From: Zelopaecilomyces penicillatus
Taxonomy: Eukaryota > Ascomycota > Sordariomycetes > Hypocreales > Pseudodiploosporaceae
Assembly: GCA_005765155.1 (NCBI GenBank)
Contig: VCCP01000008.1
Span: 1,364,001-1,428,000 of the forward strand
Length of the DNA: 64,000 nt
Direction of reading: 5' to 3'
Shown: positions 36,655 to 48,110 of the stretch, piece after piece
How positions within the stretch are numbered: position 1 is the first letter of the stretch
Layout of the letters: every line of letters begins with the position of its first letter
The notes under the pieces: model-generated
Told to the model about the DNA's origin: nothing
Seen by the model: only the letters and a program-made list of their open reading frames with translations
Databases searched by the model: none
Translations under genes and position numbers: made by a program

Positions 36655-39600
36655 GGCGTATGTTTGCTTCAGTGTGGCAAACGCGAGATATGGTGTGGAA
36701 AGAATTCAAGACCAAAAGGTAAAACCAGGCGCAGTGTTTGAGTGCTTTATGCAGTTGTAGGCCAAAAATTCAATCCAACGTGTGCAAGATTTGAGTCTAG
36801 TCAATGGTGCATTCGAGGAGATTCCACGATGCATTCACTTCACGTAGACGGTAAGTCAAGTTAAGCGATGTTTCCTATGACAGACAAAGTTGCACATCAA
36901 GGTCTCATCTGAACGTGAAGTATATAACAGTGCAGCGCGCATAGATTAACCTCTGTGGGAGGCCATACAGAGAAAAGGAGAAAGAGATAGAATCAAGGCT
37001 TGGGAGAAGAGGTAAAAAGAAGGCAAAGGAATACAAAAGATGCGTGCACAGGGCGGTCGAGATGAGGCAGGAGCGTTCTGTGAAGTGCACCAGTCACGTT
37101 TGCCTCCTGCTGCGGTTGTCGGCAGTTGGCACTCTGCTCGCAGACTGATCCGAGAACCGGAGGCAGCGTGAGGCTTTAATTGTGAGAGGTCAACCACCTA
37201 ACCGACTTTACTTGCGGATGGTTGTGAAGTGTGTGTTGGGTCCTCCAAACTGCGTGGCTCTCGAAATAACTAGCTGCCGTTTAAACTCTTGCTGAATTAT
37301 TTCAACCAAATGCAGATGCAAAGACGGAACTGGAAGAGATGAAATAACCCTATGCAGCTCAAGAATGGGTTTTTGAATGGAGAGTTTGCAGATGTGGGCA
37401 TCTGTTGGCATCTGTTGAGTTTTGTTGTCTCTACAATGGTGAGTGCAGCGCTTATGCTTAGCACACAATGTGGTTCTATACACAAACAGACAGTACCAGC
37501 TAATTACTGGGTAATTTAAAAACATGAACCCAATTCAAAGGGATGTGTACGTTTATTGATGTGAGGCGGCCAGTAACTGCTGTCCTCCCTATATGCATTC
37601 TCCATTGAACGTCACCTCGACTCTCCGTCATATTCACAATAATATTATATTCACCTAGCAATACGGTAAGCAAACGTCCCACGTACCTTCAGCCGATTCC
37701 AGTGTGTCTACATCATGCAGGTCAAACATGGGTCTTGTTTGCATACAGTTTCGTCTTTGTTTGCCATTGGCAGCTTTGACCATTCGAACTTCAACCCTAT
37801 CAAACTCCAACGCAAGGCATGGTCAGTGCTTGATTAGTACTCTATGTGAGAGCAGCCCAACCGATCAAGGACGACTCAAACATGGAAAGTATAATCTCTT
37901 GACTTCAGATCACTACATGAGGGGTGTAGAAGTATAGTAGTCAATTTAGCAAGCAATGACACTCATGAAATAACGTGGCGATGCGTCAAAAGGGTATATG
38001 TTGAGCCCGTCCCTAGTGTCAATATCACTGGAGGATACATTTGTTTCGTTTACTGAGAGCTTCCTTCTCCTAGCAATGATCGACATCCACTACGTCTAGC
38101 AGAAACCACCGCTCGCCATCTGATCACCAACAATCTCCTTTTTCTGGTTGTTTACACACTACGCATTCCACCCGTGGTGTCTCATAAACATCCCACAATT
38201 ACCCCTCTAGACCACGATTTTTTGCTCGTGGATTACTATACTACATTATAACATCACTTTGGCCGCAATGAGCACTTGCAAAATAATGGGGTTTCGTATA
38301 ACTACGACATCACTAAAAAAAAAGGGTCTCACATCTCCGTATCACGGGGATTTCCCCCACAAGTGGACGGCCCGAGACAAATGTCAGCGTTGCATCTTGT
38401 CTTTATAAGTGGAAAATAAGGTAAGATGGGCGAATTAAGTTATTATTGTAGCCACTAGGTACGCTTACTATACAACATTCTGACGATAATTTCTGTAGGG
38501 ACGGAATCACGGCAATGCTTGCTTCGTTTTGTCTCACGTTGTAGTGAGGTTACCCTATACTTTCGGCAACTTTCTCATTTGGGATGGCAAATATTTCAGC
38601 TGCGCTTGCCCATAGTGAGGCTACCCTATTTATGTTCCTTTGTATCAGGATGCGAAGTCGCAATTACTGTGCGCATGCTGTACAATATATTAACATTGAC
38701 AGTGTAGGAGAGATCAAGGGCGTCACTTCGCCGAATCGTCTCAGCTGCACTTTGTGAAACCATTCCTTTCTAGAGAACAGGGGCGAGTCTCGTCATGACT
38801 CTGTCCAGACAAACCTGTAAGTTCACTTCCTATATACAAGCTACGGAACAAAACGCCCGAATAGATCGAGTACAATATGACGAAGCATCAAACTTAAAAT
38901 CCATACCCCTGAATTAGATGGGGACACAGCCTCGCGTATTGATCATTGACGCCAAGGTTGAATGGGCAACACCTGTATGTTCACCATTCCTCCAAAGGAA
39001 CCTATCTACTACACTACGATCGTACCGATGAGTCAATGCTGTATGTTTGGCATTTTTGGGATTTAGTATGAGACCTTTTGTGAGAGTTCCTCGTCTTTCT
39101 TCGCACAAACTAGGTTTTGCAAGGCATACTGGCCATGCAGGTACGCAAACGCCAAGGAGGTTCCCTTTTCAACCAGAGTACCCCGTAGCGCGCCCAATCA
39201 ATCCACTGGCGGGCCGGCTTTCACATTCCAGAGGGGGGGGACGGCAGAAACACGGCTTCAGTCTGAAACGAGCTCGATACATCGGATCAAGTTCTGTCTA
39301 CAGCTCAGCTTAACTCTCAGCGAAACAACTGCCACACATACACTATACAAGAGACAGCCCCGATTGGCATTGAGGATCGAAGTTTGAGATTTCTTGCTGC
39401 GGGATGGAATGGGGGGGGGGTTTCTTGCTAAGACTGCTTTTAAAACTGCTGTGAGGGCTCTAACCAACCTCTCGCCTCTAGAAGGGATGAAGAATCTGCG
39501 ACACTTGGCGGGCTCTCTTGAGACCCAATCGCGACATAAGAATCCAACCATGTCTGAACTTAGGAGAAACACGCAGGTCAAAAACAGGGCTGGAACCGAT

Positions 39601-40560
39601 TGGAGTGAATAATATTCCCTTTGTTTTTTTCTAGGCAACTCGATCGCACTGCGAGACAACGTTTAGAATCTGTGTTGGTGGTGAGTAATACACGGTTGGC
39701 TGGCTGAGAGCAGAGAGTGAGATGGCGGATGGAGTTGAGACGATTGGAGGGGTAGGTAGGGCTTCAGTGCAGAAACCCCGTCTGGGAGGCGCTACAGGCT
39801 GTTCCATACAAGCGTTTGTGTCTACATGGAACCAATGTGAGCTCATGTTTCTGACCTATGGTTTGAGGCAGACTTTACAATGATACAAGGCGCTGGTACT
39901 GGTAAATTCCGTCGGAACCCCAACAACAGACAGACAAAAAAAAAAAAAAGAAACGAAATGTCAAAACTCGGGAATGAGTGGATTTGCCCCTCTCCTGATT
40001 CTTTCTCTCTCCCTTGCTAAATAAGTGCCTTGTTGAGCTTGCAATGTCAAAAAGGTCAGGGTCTGTCTTACCCGCCACCAAAACCCCGGGAAACGACTAT
40101 GGATGTGACAGCATTTTCCCATGGCCCTGAGATGTAATCTCCATATCCATCTCAATCACATCTATCCAAGATATCTGCCAATTTACTACGATGTCTAGCG
40201 GTCTTTCTAAAATAACCCCCCCTGTTTATTATATTTTCTTTTTCCTTTCCATACACATTGTAATACTAGGCATGCACAGTATTCTGCTTCCCTTGTAGAC
40301 GTAGCCCCACAGCGGCCGGTAGCAACGCAACGTGCAAGCAAAGACACAGATGCAGACAGTGCGTGACGAGAGAGGGGATGAGAGGACGGGTGTGTGTGCG
40401 GCTGAGTAGATGGGGGGGCAGATCGCGGGTTGGACGGGGCCACGGGGACGGACGGGTAGACCAGAGCCACAGCCCCGGGGCATGTTAGCAGGGTAGGGCC
40501 TGTAATTGCCCTCAAGGTGCAGCGGTCCATGTATGCTGTAATGCCCGTACTTACAGGTGC
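36655..40560. other. Gene-free region upstream of the Stc1 gene (3.9 kb)
   Basis: No gene supported. It is AT-richer than its surroundings around 37.6-39.0 kb and includes a 17-bp near-identical direct repeat, G tracts near 39232 and 39411, and a poly-A tract near 39937. It may contain a decayed element, but I see no terminal repeats or coding remnant. Confidence 0.45.
38541..38629. repeat. 17-bp direct repeat pair
   Basis: TAGTGAGGTTACCCTAT at 38541-38557 recurs with one mismatch at 38613-38629. The copies start 72 bp apart. Origin unknown. Confidence 0.6.
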
Positions 40561-41922
40561 CTACTGAGTAGCTAATGAAAGCTCGGGTGTGTTATGAATA
40601 CCTATCAAACGGCCGTTTATAGTTTGAGCATCCAAATGGTTATCCGAAACCAGCTCACCGTTCGCAAGAACACAATTACCTCTAGGAATGTCATCGTGAG
40701 CCGGTCGTTCCCAGCGTAGATACAGCTCGCCGCACCGCCTAGCATCTCGCCGAAGTCTATAGAAACGTGCCTCTCCGCCCGCCGAGCTGTCCTCAACATC
40801 GTCCGGCACCACCGTCATGCCCTCGAGTGCCGGCCATTCCAACATATGGTCCGTAAGCTCCGTGTAGTGTGAGACGATGTTCTCAGGCGACTTTCTTATT
40901 GCCACCCAATCCCGCAATACCGACTGGTATGCCTCCAGAGAACTGTCTAGCTGCACTTGTTCTCGCTGAACCCACGGCTCTCTGAGAACATCTGCCATTG
41001 GGAACGTTGAAAGAGGCTTGGAGTTGTACTGCCAGTCGCCTGTGACAATCTCGTAGATTGAGAAGACTAACCCCTTTACATCGTCCCGGTTCTTACGGTC
41101 TCGGAAGAGTTGGAAGTTGTCCTCATATCCCTTCGACCCAACCCTGGCGGAGAAGTTGAAATCAAACAGATTGATCGTATCAGTGGCAGCGTCCAGGAGT
41201 ATGTTATCAGGTGCAATGTCCTGGTGGATGATCCCAAGTCGCAGGTTCAGATGGTCAACAACGGAAATAAGTTGCTTCAGGTATTTCATCTTAAAGACCC
41301 GGCCTTTGTTTCTTTCAAAGGTTCCGCCTGTGACGTGTTCCATAGTAAAACCAACGATCCTGTCCTTCTCGTCCGGACCGCACTTTGCTATAACCAGACG
41401 ATCCAAGGAGACCACGTTTGGGTGCGAGGAAAGACGCATCATGCAGTTCATTTCGTGCCATAAGCCGATGAACTCTTTCCAGTGTATATGCCATTTAAAC
41501 ACATACTTTCGCAGCGAAGTCTTGTCAATGACTAGATCGACGATTGCGCCGAGTCTTTCTACTTCCACCAAAGACTCCAGGTTAACAACCCGGGACTGAA
41601 ACTCTTCTGGGATAGCGGTAATGGGAGGGTAGATAGGCAGCCGCGTCTGATCCAGATCTGCATCCGCCGAGGACGAAATCAAGGCCCCGTCCTTTGAAAT
41701 CTCAACCTGCACCGCATCCCGCGGAATGTCGTTGATGTGCTTTGCGAGAAACTCGTCCGCGACATGACCGTCAGGATCCTGCTGCCCTTTGATCGCCACC
41801 ATGATACAGCGTCGTTGGTCAAAATCGTACTTTTGCCATATGCTAGAGGGCGGGTCATCTGAATGTTGCGACTCCCATGCGAGGAAGCGCTCGTCTGCGT
41901 CGCAGTCGTCGTAAAAGCCCAT
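40561..41922 (-). CDS. Divergent protein kinase-like protein
   Basis: Single exon, 453 aa. The N-terminal 110 residues (MGFYDDCDADERFLAWESQH) are not kinase. The kinase-like part keeps a candidate beta-3 lysine (YVFKWH), a helix-C glutamate (HEMNCMMRL), the catalytic loop as HQDIAPDN instead of HRDxKxxN, and DFN instead of DFG. The essential Lys, Glu, Asp, Asn and metal-binding Asp are thus all present, but no glycine-rich loop is clear. It could be an active atypical kinase or a pseudokinase. I recall similar single-domain proteins as expanded and variable in filamentous ascomycetes; substrates are unknown. It lies alone between two large gene-free regions. Confidence 0.8.
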   Translation of the reverse strand: MGFYDDCDADERFLAWESQHSDDPPSSIWQKYDFDQRRCIMVAIKGQQDPDGHVADEFLAKHINDIPRDAVQVEISKDGALISSSADADLDQTRLPIYPPITAIPEEFQSRVVNLESLVEVERLGAIVDLVIDKTSLRKYVFKWHIHWKEFIGLWHEMNCMMRLSSHPNVVSLDRLVIAKCGPDEKDRIVGFTMEHVTGGTFERNKGRVFKMKYLKQLISVVDHLNLRLGIIHQDIAPDNILLDAATDTINLFDFNFSARVGSKGYEDNFQLFRDRKNRDDVKGLVFSIYEIVTGDWQYNSKPLSTFPMADVLREPWVQREQVQLDSSLEAYQSVLRDWVAIRKSPENIVSHYTELTDHMLEWPALEGMTVVPDDVEDSSAGGEARFYRLRRDARRCGELYLRWERPAHDDIPRGNCVLANGELVSDNHLDAQTINGRLIGIHNTPELSLATQ

Positions 41923-44848
41923 GATGGAGTTTTGGTGTAAAGCCCGCTAGACCTGTAGGGACTACCAAGACAGACATGGAAGCTAATTATCCCATGTCTG
42001 GTTTTCCTTCTTCCGGACCGCCGCGGTGGGCACACCCTGGCAGCTGGGCAAATCAAAAGAAACACCTGCACCTACACCTATAGTTGAAGCTCTTGTTTTT
42101 CATAATTCCCCAATAAGAAAAAAGAAGAAGAAAAGCTAGGTTTTATCTGGTGTTAGTGGGAACCAGAGAGCTCGTGCGGCCGCAGTCCAGATCCATCCTC
42201 GAGGCTTTTTTTCCTGCACGGCTGCGCTGTCTCGCTGCACCATGCAAGGGGATGATCCATGATCCAGGTCTTTTTCGCCTCCTCCAAGATAGCGTCTGGT
42301 AACTGCACACGACCTGCCGTCATAAAATAAACCACAATGCACAAAGAAATATGTTATGACAAGTTCGCTAAGAAACAAAATCTAGCATTCAAGCAGCTTG
42401 GCCACGTTGCGCCAGCATAAACGGCGCCTCACGCTTGTAGCTTTCCCTACATTGGGCTGGGAGAGTTGAAATAAGTTCTGATCCTGAAGCGCAAGGGCAT
42501 CATCCATCTGGCGAATCGCACGGCACCAGTGACCAACAACAAACGAGCTCCCCCAGATCGTCTTTGCGCCAACATCTCAGAGAAATCTCGTGCGCACACA
42601 CCACCTTGCATTATAGGATGATGATGATAGATGGATGGATGGCTGGATGGGATGGGAGCACATGGCGGCACAGGCATGATGAAGGGCAGAGAGCGTGCGA
42701 GTGAGCGAGCGATGGGGCCCTTTCGGCCACCAGAAACGGCACCCGCGCCACCATCACATCACGCTGTGTGGCGGACAACGTTCGTCCTCGCTAACTTGGG
42801 TAGTCGTGCGATCCTTGCATTGCGCATCCCGTGTCGTCCGTGGAGGGGTTGAATGGGCTGGGCTTGTTCTCGACGTCACATTTTCATCTATCCATCAAAT
42901 CTTGGTTCTTGTTTGCCCTGCAGGAGAATAGAGCGAACAGGCAATATAAGGTGTCAGCCCGGCACGCCACAGCGCCGGATAGAGATGCAGGGCTAACAAG
43001 AAGTTTGATGGGTTGGTGGCTAAAGAAACGACAGTGTTATGCTACAGTGCTGTAGAGAATCCACACTATTGAATGCTGAGAAATGAATAGTTCGTTATAA
43101 TTCAGCAGGCTATGTATGTATGTATGTGTTTTAAGTTTAATGCACACGCATTTGCATCACCAGCTGTGCATGCATCTTTCTCACCACCTACAGAAGAGAA
43201 GAAGAAAGCACTGCCGCTACCCTCTCCCTTTTCGCCACTAAAAACCTTGGGAGGCACACTCTAGAATGTACCGATTTTCTGTCCCTCAAAGTAGCACTCA
43301 AAAGCTACATGGAAAATCCGTCTGTAGGTATTGTTGAAACGTGTTTGTTTGACGGAAGCGCCGGCCGACCACGGACAAAACTGGTATGACTCGCAATTCA
43401 GTTTTGGCTGCCAAATGCGCCTGCTCACTAAATAACTCCTCGTATTTGTCACCCACTCGCTCACACTAAGTGCTGGCACTCGGAGATGAGACTGACGAGT
43501 GAATGTCATGCTCTCAGGGAAGAAGGGGGGGGGGAGGGGAGCAAGAAGTGGGAGGTGGGCAGCAAAAGATCAGCTGTTCGATAGGCTTTGCCACGAAATA
43601 GGAGATAGTGGCCGAGCAGCTATGACTTTGGTATTCATAGCTGTAGCTGTTACAACTACAAGTAACTATCAAGAGCGGGATAAAAGAGAGGAAGGGGGAA
43701 CCACAAGGCTGAGCCTTTTTCGATTCCGACACCACGGGCGCGCTTCCAGAAAAGAAAACACGCGTTTCAAAGTGGTCAACGCGGCTACCTAGGCTAGAGA
43801 GCTTACATGTACAACTGTACAAGCCGGATATGCGAGGGAACAGCACGGAGCAACCTTGTACCTGTAGGTAATTAATCTGTGCAGCGTAGGATGCTTCTTC
43901 TGTCATGTTCTCGACAATGAAGGGTTGCACGCAGAGTGGACCATCTTGTTTGTGTGTGTGCCAGGTACCTATTGTACATCATGGAGAGAGCCTTGTTCTG
44001 TTTGTGCAGAGAAAAGAACAAAAGGTACGAAGTATTGGGAGGGACAGATGAAAAGGGCTCCGACCAAGCCGTCCCTTGAATCATGCAGACTTGCGTCAAC
44101 ACAATGCAGCTTGCTTTGCCAGGAATAAAACCAAAGAAAAAAGAAAAGAGAAAAAATATGTGTTAGTGACGCGCGTGCAGACAGACAGACAGCACAGGTG
44201 GATGGGATCAAAATGTACGATACCTTATGTAAGAAATTGCCCAAGTACTGGGTACCTTGACGTGGGCATGCGCACGGCAATGGGCGGGAGTATGGAATGA
44301 GATGGCTGGTACCTGAACATCCTTGCCGCACTTGGGAATGTCCTGGGGGAGCTTAATGGATGTACCTACCTAGTACTTTGGTAGCTTGATGTGTTGCGGT
44401 GGTGGCCCATTAACGTGATGATGAAGATATGCCAAAACGACCTGGCGAAGCTACTAATTATTACCTCGTAGACTAATTACTTTTCAAAGTGATTAATTAA
44501 ACAACGGGAAAGAAAGACCATGGCCCAGCAACTCGGGATGCAGGAAAAAAGGGTACCCTTGCTAGCCATTCCCCCCATGGAGGACGGTATTTTCTGCTGT
44601 CGAAGAAAAAAAAAACTAAATTGGATCGAAGAAAAGGCATGCAAGCCGAGACGGGCAATCTCGCAAAAGAGACCAAGATTACGTCGTATTCAAGAATTCG
44701 AATCTTTGTCGCTCATACCATACCCGTCCCCCCCGGGTAAGAAAGTCGCGTGGAAGCCTCGGGTGAGAGAGGAAGTGTTCTTTTTTTTTTTTTTTTGGAC
44801 TCGGTTGGGTAATCATCACAAGCATTCACTTGAACGGGCTGGCCGATA

Positions 44849-44863
44849 GGGGGGGGGGGGGGG
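44849..44863. repeat. G15 homopolymer
   Basis: Fifteen consecutive G, 50 bp downstream of a T15 tract at about 44783-44797. Confidence 0.8.
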
Positions 44864-47800
44864 AATCCATCATCCTCCGAGTGGTCTAGGTGACGACTAC
44901 TCCATTGTATGGATACTTGATGCATACAGACATCTAGACATACAGCATCGATCCATACGTTTGGGTGGCTGGGTTAAACACCTTGCAGATCAGGAAGAAA
45001 CATGGACCGACTCAACAAAGTCTCCTTGCCTTTTGCCGACCCAAGACCCTCTTTTTACGTCTCTTACCATGTGTTTTTGCGAACACGCGAGGGGGCTCAC
45101 AGCCGTGTTGGTGTACATGCATGTACACAGAAGCAAACCAACAACAAAAGTCAAATACAAACTTGCACTGTGAATTGTAGAAGTGTGCATATGTGAAAGA
45201 GGCAAGGAAAAAAAAGAGGAGGACAAAATAAATACAAGGACTCAAGAGGGAAAGTCAGCAAAAGACTCGGACAATGAATACAAAGCTGTGAGAAAAGGAA
45301 CGAAAGACGCGGACTGAAAAAAAGCATAGCAAAGCACCAGGAAACCATAAGAGGTACTATAGTACAACGAAGGCAGTACATTTACCATCCAACCGCTCTT
45401 CTGCGGCCAGCAAAAGGGTCTTACTCCCCAATTCTGGCGAATAGGAGCCTTTCGCACTGTGCCCCGGGACGCCGGCTTGCTTTTAGGGGACCTGGAAGTG
45501 GTGCTCTGTTGGCACCAGGCGCAGCGCATGTCGGTCTGGACAGTACCCGACAAATACCTAAAACTATGACTGCATCAGTATGAGGAGCAGGGGTATCCTC
45601 ACCGTATCTACATGGCATGAGTTCCATGAGTTACAGGTTGATTAGTGCCTGTTGTAGTCATTCGACCTGCTGCCTGCAGCATTCGCGCTTCCTGTGGTGC
45701 TGACATCGGCATAATACGATATAGTACCTCTCATTTGCCTGTCTGCCCGTATTATTTTGTACCCCTGACAGAGGTGAATAGGAAGACCAGATTTTTGGTC
45801 TTTCCTTGAGGAAGAGCCTGGGATGTGATATCTACGCCGACTTGGCGGCTAAATCGGAAGAAGGCGAGGAGCGGTCCAGTCCAATTGGCCTTTTTTCCCT
45901 GATTGTTGGGTAGCCAATGTCAACTTAGCTAGCAGGATAACCTATCATATGCAGGTTGTCGCCGCTCGGATTCTTCCTGTCCATTCTGTCGTTCGAATGT
46001 CTCTGCTGCGAAATCACCGTCACCTCAATCCATCCAGTCATCGTGAGGCCGGCGTAGTATCTGTTAATGGTGATTTCCTCATCTGCGACCCCTCCCCCCG
46101 GGGGCCAGAGGCGCTATGGTTCAACACTTGGGCCGCTGGAAGTTCGACCGCCTGTGGGGGTTCCCTTCTGTATTATGTTGCATCGTAGCAGGTTGTTTTC
46201 GATTGTTCCACTGTGCGTAGAGGTCCCTCCCAACGCCTGACCGAGCTCTGCCAAAAAGAACGAGATGGTGAAATTTCCTTTTTTTTCCTTTTCCGTCTCC
46301 CACCCCCCCTGTCTGAATAAGTGCAAATTAACCAATTTGACCCGCGACAAAAGGAACCCCCCCAGCGATGGGATCCCTGGGGTGTGAGGTGTGGGCGGGG
46401 AGCCCCATCTTCGATATTTGGTGGGAGAGGTCCCCTTTTTAGGTACCATTTTTGGTGCCTTACTGGGGCGGGCCGGGTAACTTACCAACAGTACACAATC
46501 TGTGTAGGAGAGGTACCTATGGCTGGCTGGTAGACTGGCCAGCAGACGTTGGAAGTCATTGGAGGTGAAAGGTTTGAGCAGGTCGAGCATTCGGAGCAGT
46601 TTCTCGTCGCACCTATATGGGTACTAGGCTGGGCTCAACAGCACCTGCCATTTCGGAGATGGCGCACTGTGCTGGAGGTATCGAGGAACCTAAACGCGGC
46701 ACTCGCAGTACATGTCTGTTCTGCGTGCACATCGTTGCCGCGCAGGTAATGCCGGCAGTACCTCTTTATCACACCACTACCGTGCAGCACCTGTCATCCA
46801 TCGACGAGTAGCAGGTAAACTCACCAGGCATAACTTTTCATGCCAACGACGGTGATACCCCTGCTGCCCCGGTCGTTTCCATCGGCCTCCCCCCCAGCCA
46901 TTCATCATGACGGAAGCCCGAGGACCAGGCAACCAAAGCTGCAGAAACCGGTCACCCCCATGGTTCTCCTTCACGCCAACGGTGCGAGCACGGGCCGCAG
47001 TGACTCTGCCCCTTACTAGCATTTGGCGGCGCATGTCTCTAATGGGCCCTCAACCGCTGCTGCTGCTCTAGCACACTGGCTGTAGGTGTACAAGCGTTCG
47101 GCCGCTGCAGGCGGGCACCCAAAAGGTACCGGCAAACCCAAAGCAAGCACGGCTGGAATCTAAGTCTCTGCCTGGTACCTGTTGCAGGTGAGAACACACA
47201 ATTATCCAGTTAGTAACCTGGAGAACGCTCACCAAGCATTCAGCAGTTGGCGCACCCCCCAAAAGCAACCTACAATCCTCCCGTCCTCCTGGTCTCCCCT
47301 TCGTCCCCTCCACGACCTCCCGTCTGCTGGCTCTCTCTCTCTCCTGCAACCTTCAACGCTGCTTCGTTCGTCCATCAGCCCGTAGCTCGCCCGTCCCAGC
47401 AACAAAGCCGGGTCTTCAGCTCGCTAGATCCGCTTTAGGGGGCTTCGTCCTGGGATCGCAACGAGGAAGGACAAGAAAAAAGAAGCATCCGACAGGCCAC
47501 AGCGAGTCCACAGCGTTGGGTCGCAGAGACAAAATTAAAAAGCACTAATTAATGGTCAAGGATCCCTCCGCGATCAGCTGGATTGAGCTAGCCGTACAGT
47601 ACGGACAGTCAACCGACGGCACCACCCCCCCTGCTCACTCTTGACCAGAGCTCTCCTTTTTCATAATATCGACGCCATCCACTCTGCAATCACACTCGCT
47701 TCAGTCATTCTTTACCCTGTCTACCCTGCCTCCTATTTGCTATCCCGCATCCCGCCTTTCAATTCCGTGAACCCTCAACCGCCGACCACCTCACCTCTTA

Positions 47801-47925
47801 CACAGACATCCACCCATACACTCACCCACCCGTCACCGTCTCTCTCTCTCTCACGCTTCGACTCTGAACCGACTCTTGCTCTTCTGCACATCGACAACAA
47901 TCGCGAATTCATCGGATTGACCTGG

Positions 47926-47937
47926 ATGCAACGGTAA
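47926..47937 (+). promoter_or_regulatory. Short upstream ORF in the IME2-type kinase leader
   Basis: ATG CAA CGG TAA, 174 nt before the main start codon, with no other ATG between. If transcribed it could lower translation of the kinase. Transcription of this part is assumed, not shown. Confidence 0.35.
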
Positions 47938-48110
47938 CGCCTCAATAGCTCTGCGATAGAGCTCACTCCTGTGTCTCCGACTGGTGCCGTGCCTCAGCGT
48001 GTTGGGCCTGGACTGTCGAGACCGATCGGCTAGGATCCTCAAAGATCCTCCCGTCGTACAGAGTTCTCATCCCGCAGCAGCGCGTGTCAGCGTCTCAACT
48101 CAACTTCAAA

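Larger units (their letters stand above)
41923..48110. other. Gene desert upstream of the IME2-type kinase (6.2 kb)
   Basis: The longest gene-free stretch of the window. Open frames are short and look random. It contains homopolymers (G10 near 43525, T15 near 44783, G15 at 44849-44863), TACCTA motifs near 43860 and 44364, and CCAAT boxes near 45880-45920. Immediately before the kinase is a CT-rich leader with one short upstream ORF. Confidence 0.5.

Noticed and set aside
39258..39659. 133-aa minus-strand frame near 39.4 kb
   Set aside because: No family resemblance; it crosses a G tract and the composition fits chance.
36655..40560. RIP-mutated transposon
   Set aside because: AT-richness is mild, and I saw no terminal repeats, target-site duplication or transposase remnant.
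46114..46590. 158-aa minus-strand frame in the gene desert
   Set aside because: No recognisable motif, several Pro/Gly-rich stretches from homopolymers, no splice context; a random frame is likely.
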